From positions 1 through 7,403 of the forward strand of contig JAHZIU010000262.1 of assembly GCA_022601315.1 (NCBI GenBank): DNA of 7,403 nt. The letters run 5' to 3'. The notes below the pieces were generated by a model. The model worked only from the letters and a program-made list of their open reading frames with translations, was not told where the DNA came from and did no database searches. Positions within the stretch are counted from its first letter, which is position 1, and the number at the start of each line of letters is the position of its first letter. A program made the translations under genes and the position numbers. Positions 7,176 to 7,403 of the stretch are shown one piece after another. The DNA is from Betaproteobacteria bacterium. Its GTDB lineage: Bacteria; Pseudomonadota; Gammaproteobacteria; Burkholderiales; Nitrosomonadaceae.

Positions 7176-7403
7176 ATGAATGCCAAATGGATGATTTTTC
7201 AGCTGGTTTTGTTGTCAATAATTTTTGTTACTGCTTGCGCAACCACGCCGACCGGCAGAAGTCAATTAGCTTTTATGCCGGATAACGAAGTGGATGCGAT
7301 GGGGTTACAGGCTTTTGATAATCTAAAGAATGAAAAAGCCATCAGCAGTAATGAAAGGGAAATTCAGTTTGTGCAATGTATTGCAGATGCAATAACGCGT
7401 GAA
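7176..7403 (+). CDS. M48-type metallopeptidase lipoprotein, N-terminal part only
   Basis: Seventy-six codons are visible before the right edge. The protein starts with a signal peptide (hydrophobic stretch about residues 8-19) and a lipobox VTAC ending at C21, so it should be lipid-anchored in the envelope. After the cysteine comes TGRSQLAFMPDNEVDAMGLQAF, the pattern at the start of mature LoiP/YggG-like and Oma1-like M48 zinc peptidases (an RSQL motif, then an acidic residue and MG-x-QA). These act on misfolded envelope proteins. The HExxH zinc site would lie beyond the window, so catalytic activity cannot be checked. The start at 7176 follows GAGG by 11 bases, slightly long. A nearby ATG at 7180 is out of frame. 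Confidence 0.75.
   Translation, partial: MNAKWMIFQLVLLSIIFVTACATTPTGRSQLAFMPDNEVDAMGLQAFDNLKNEKAISSNEREIQFVQCIADAITRE

Overview
The window looks like a chromosomal core region of a fairly AT-rich Gram-negative proteobacterium. Lipoproteins with clear lipoboxes, an aconitase A, and a sigma-54-type GlrK/QseG/GlrR signalling cassette all fit this. The organism call (betaproteobacterium, possibly a Nitrosomonadales relative) rests on protein flavour and base composition only, and is tentative. I see no mobile element, CRISPR array, tRNA or rRNA.

Layout, from right to left along the minus strand: a dodecin gene (6843-7049); an aconitate hydratase, acnA (3763-6627); then the signalling cassette. 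The cassette holds the histidine kinase glrK/qseE (2166-3671), the lipoprotein qseG (1630-2169, sharing 4 bases with the kinase gene) and the sigma-54 activator/response regulator glrR/qseF (1372 down to the left edge, 3' end cut off). On the plus strand at the right edge, divergent from dodecin, starts a lipoprotein of the M48 metallopeptidase type (7176 to the edge, cut off).

How the genes fit together: GlrK (inner-membrane sensor), QseG (lipoprotein partner) and GlrR (DNA-binding activator that works with RNA polymerase carrying sigma-54) form one envelope-to-promoter pathway. In enterobacteria this pathway drives the small RNA GlmY and, through it, amino-sugar and envelope homeostasis. 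The target promoter is not visible here, and I found no -24/-12 element in the intergenic sequences. The kinase starts only 91 bases after acnA with no convincing terminator between, so some read-through is possible. Dodecin (flavin storage) and the M48 lipoprotein share a short divergent promoter region that contains two perfect palindromes.

The less ordinary points are an extra segment of about 55 residues in AcnA just before the first iron-sulfur cluster cysteine, a 257-base gap with symmetrical DNA inside the otherwise compact qseG-glrR pair, a C-terminal tail on GlrR that runs past the usual end, and the palindromes between dodecin and the peptidase gene. I do not see strong evidence for a wholly undescribed system.
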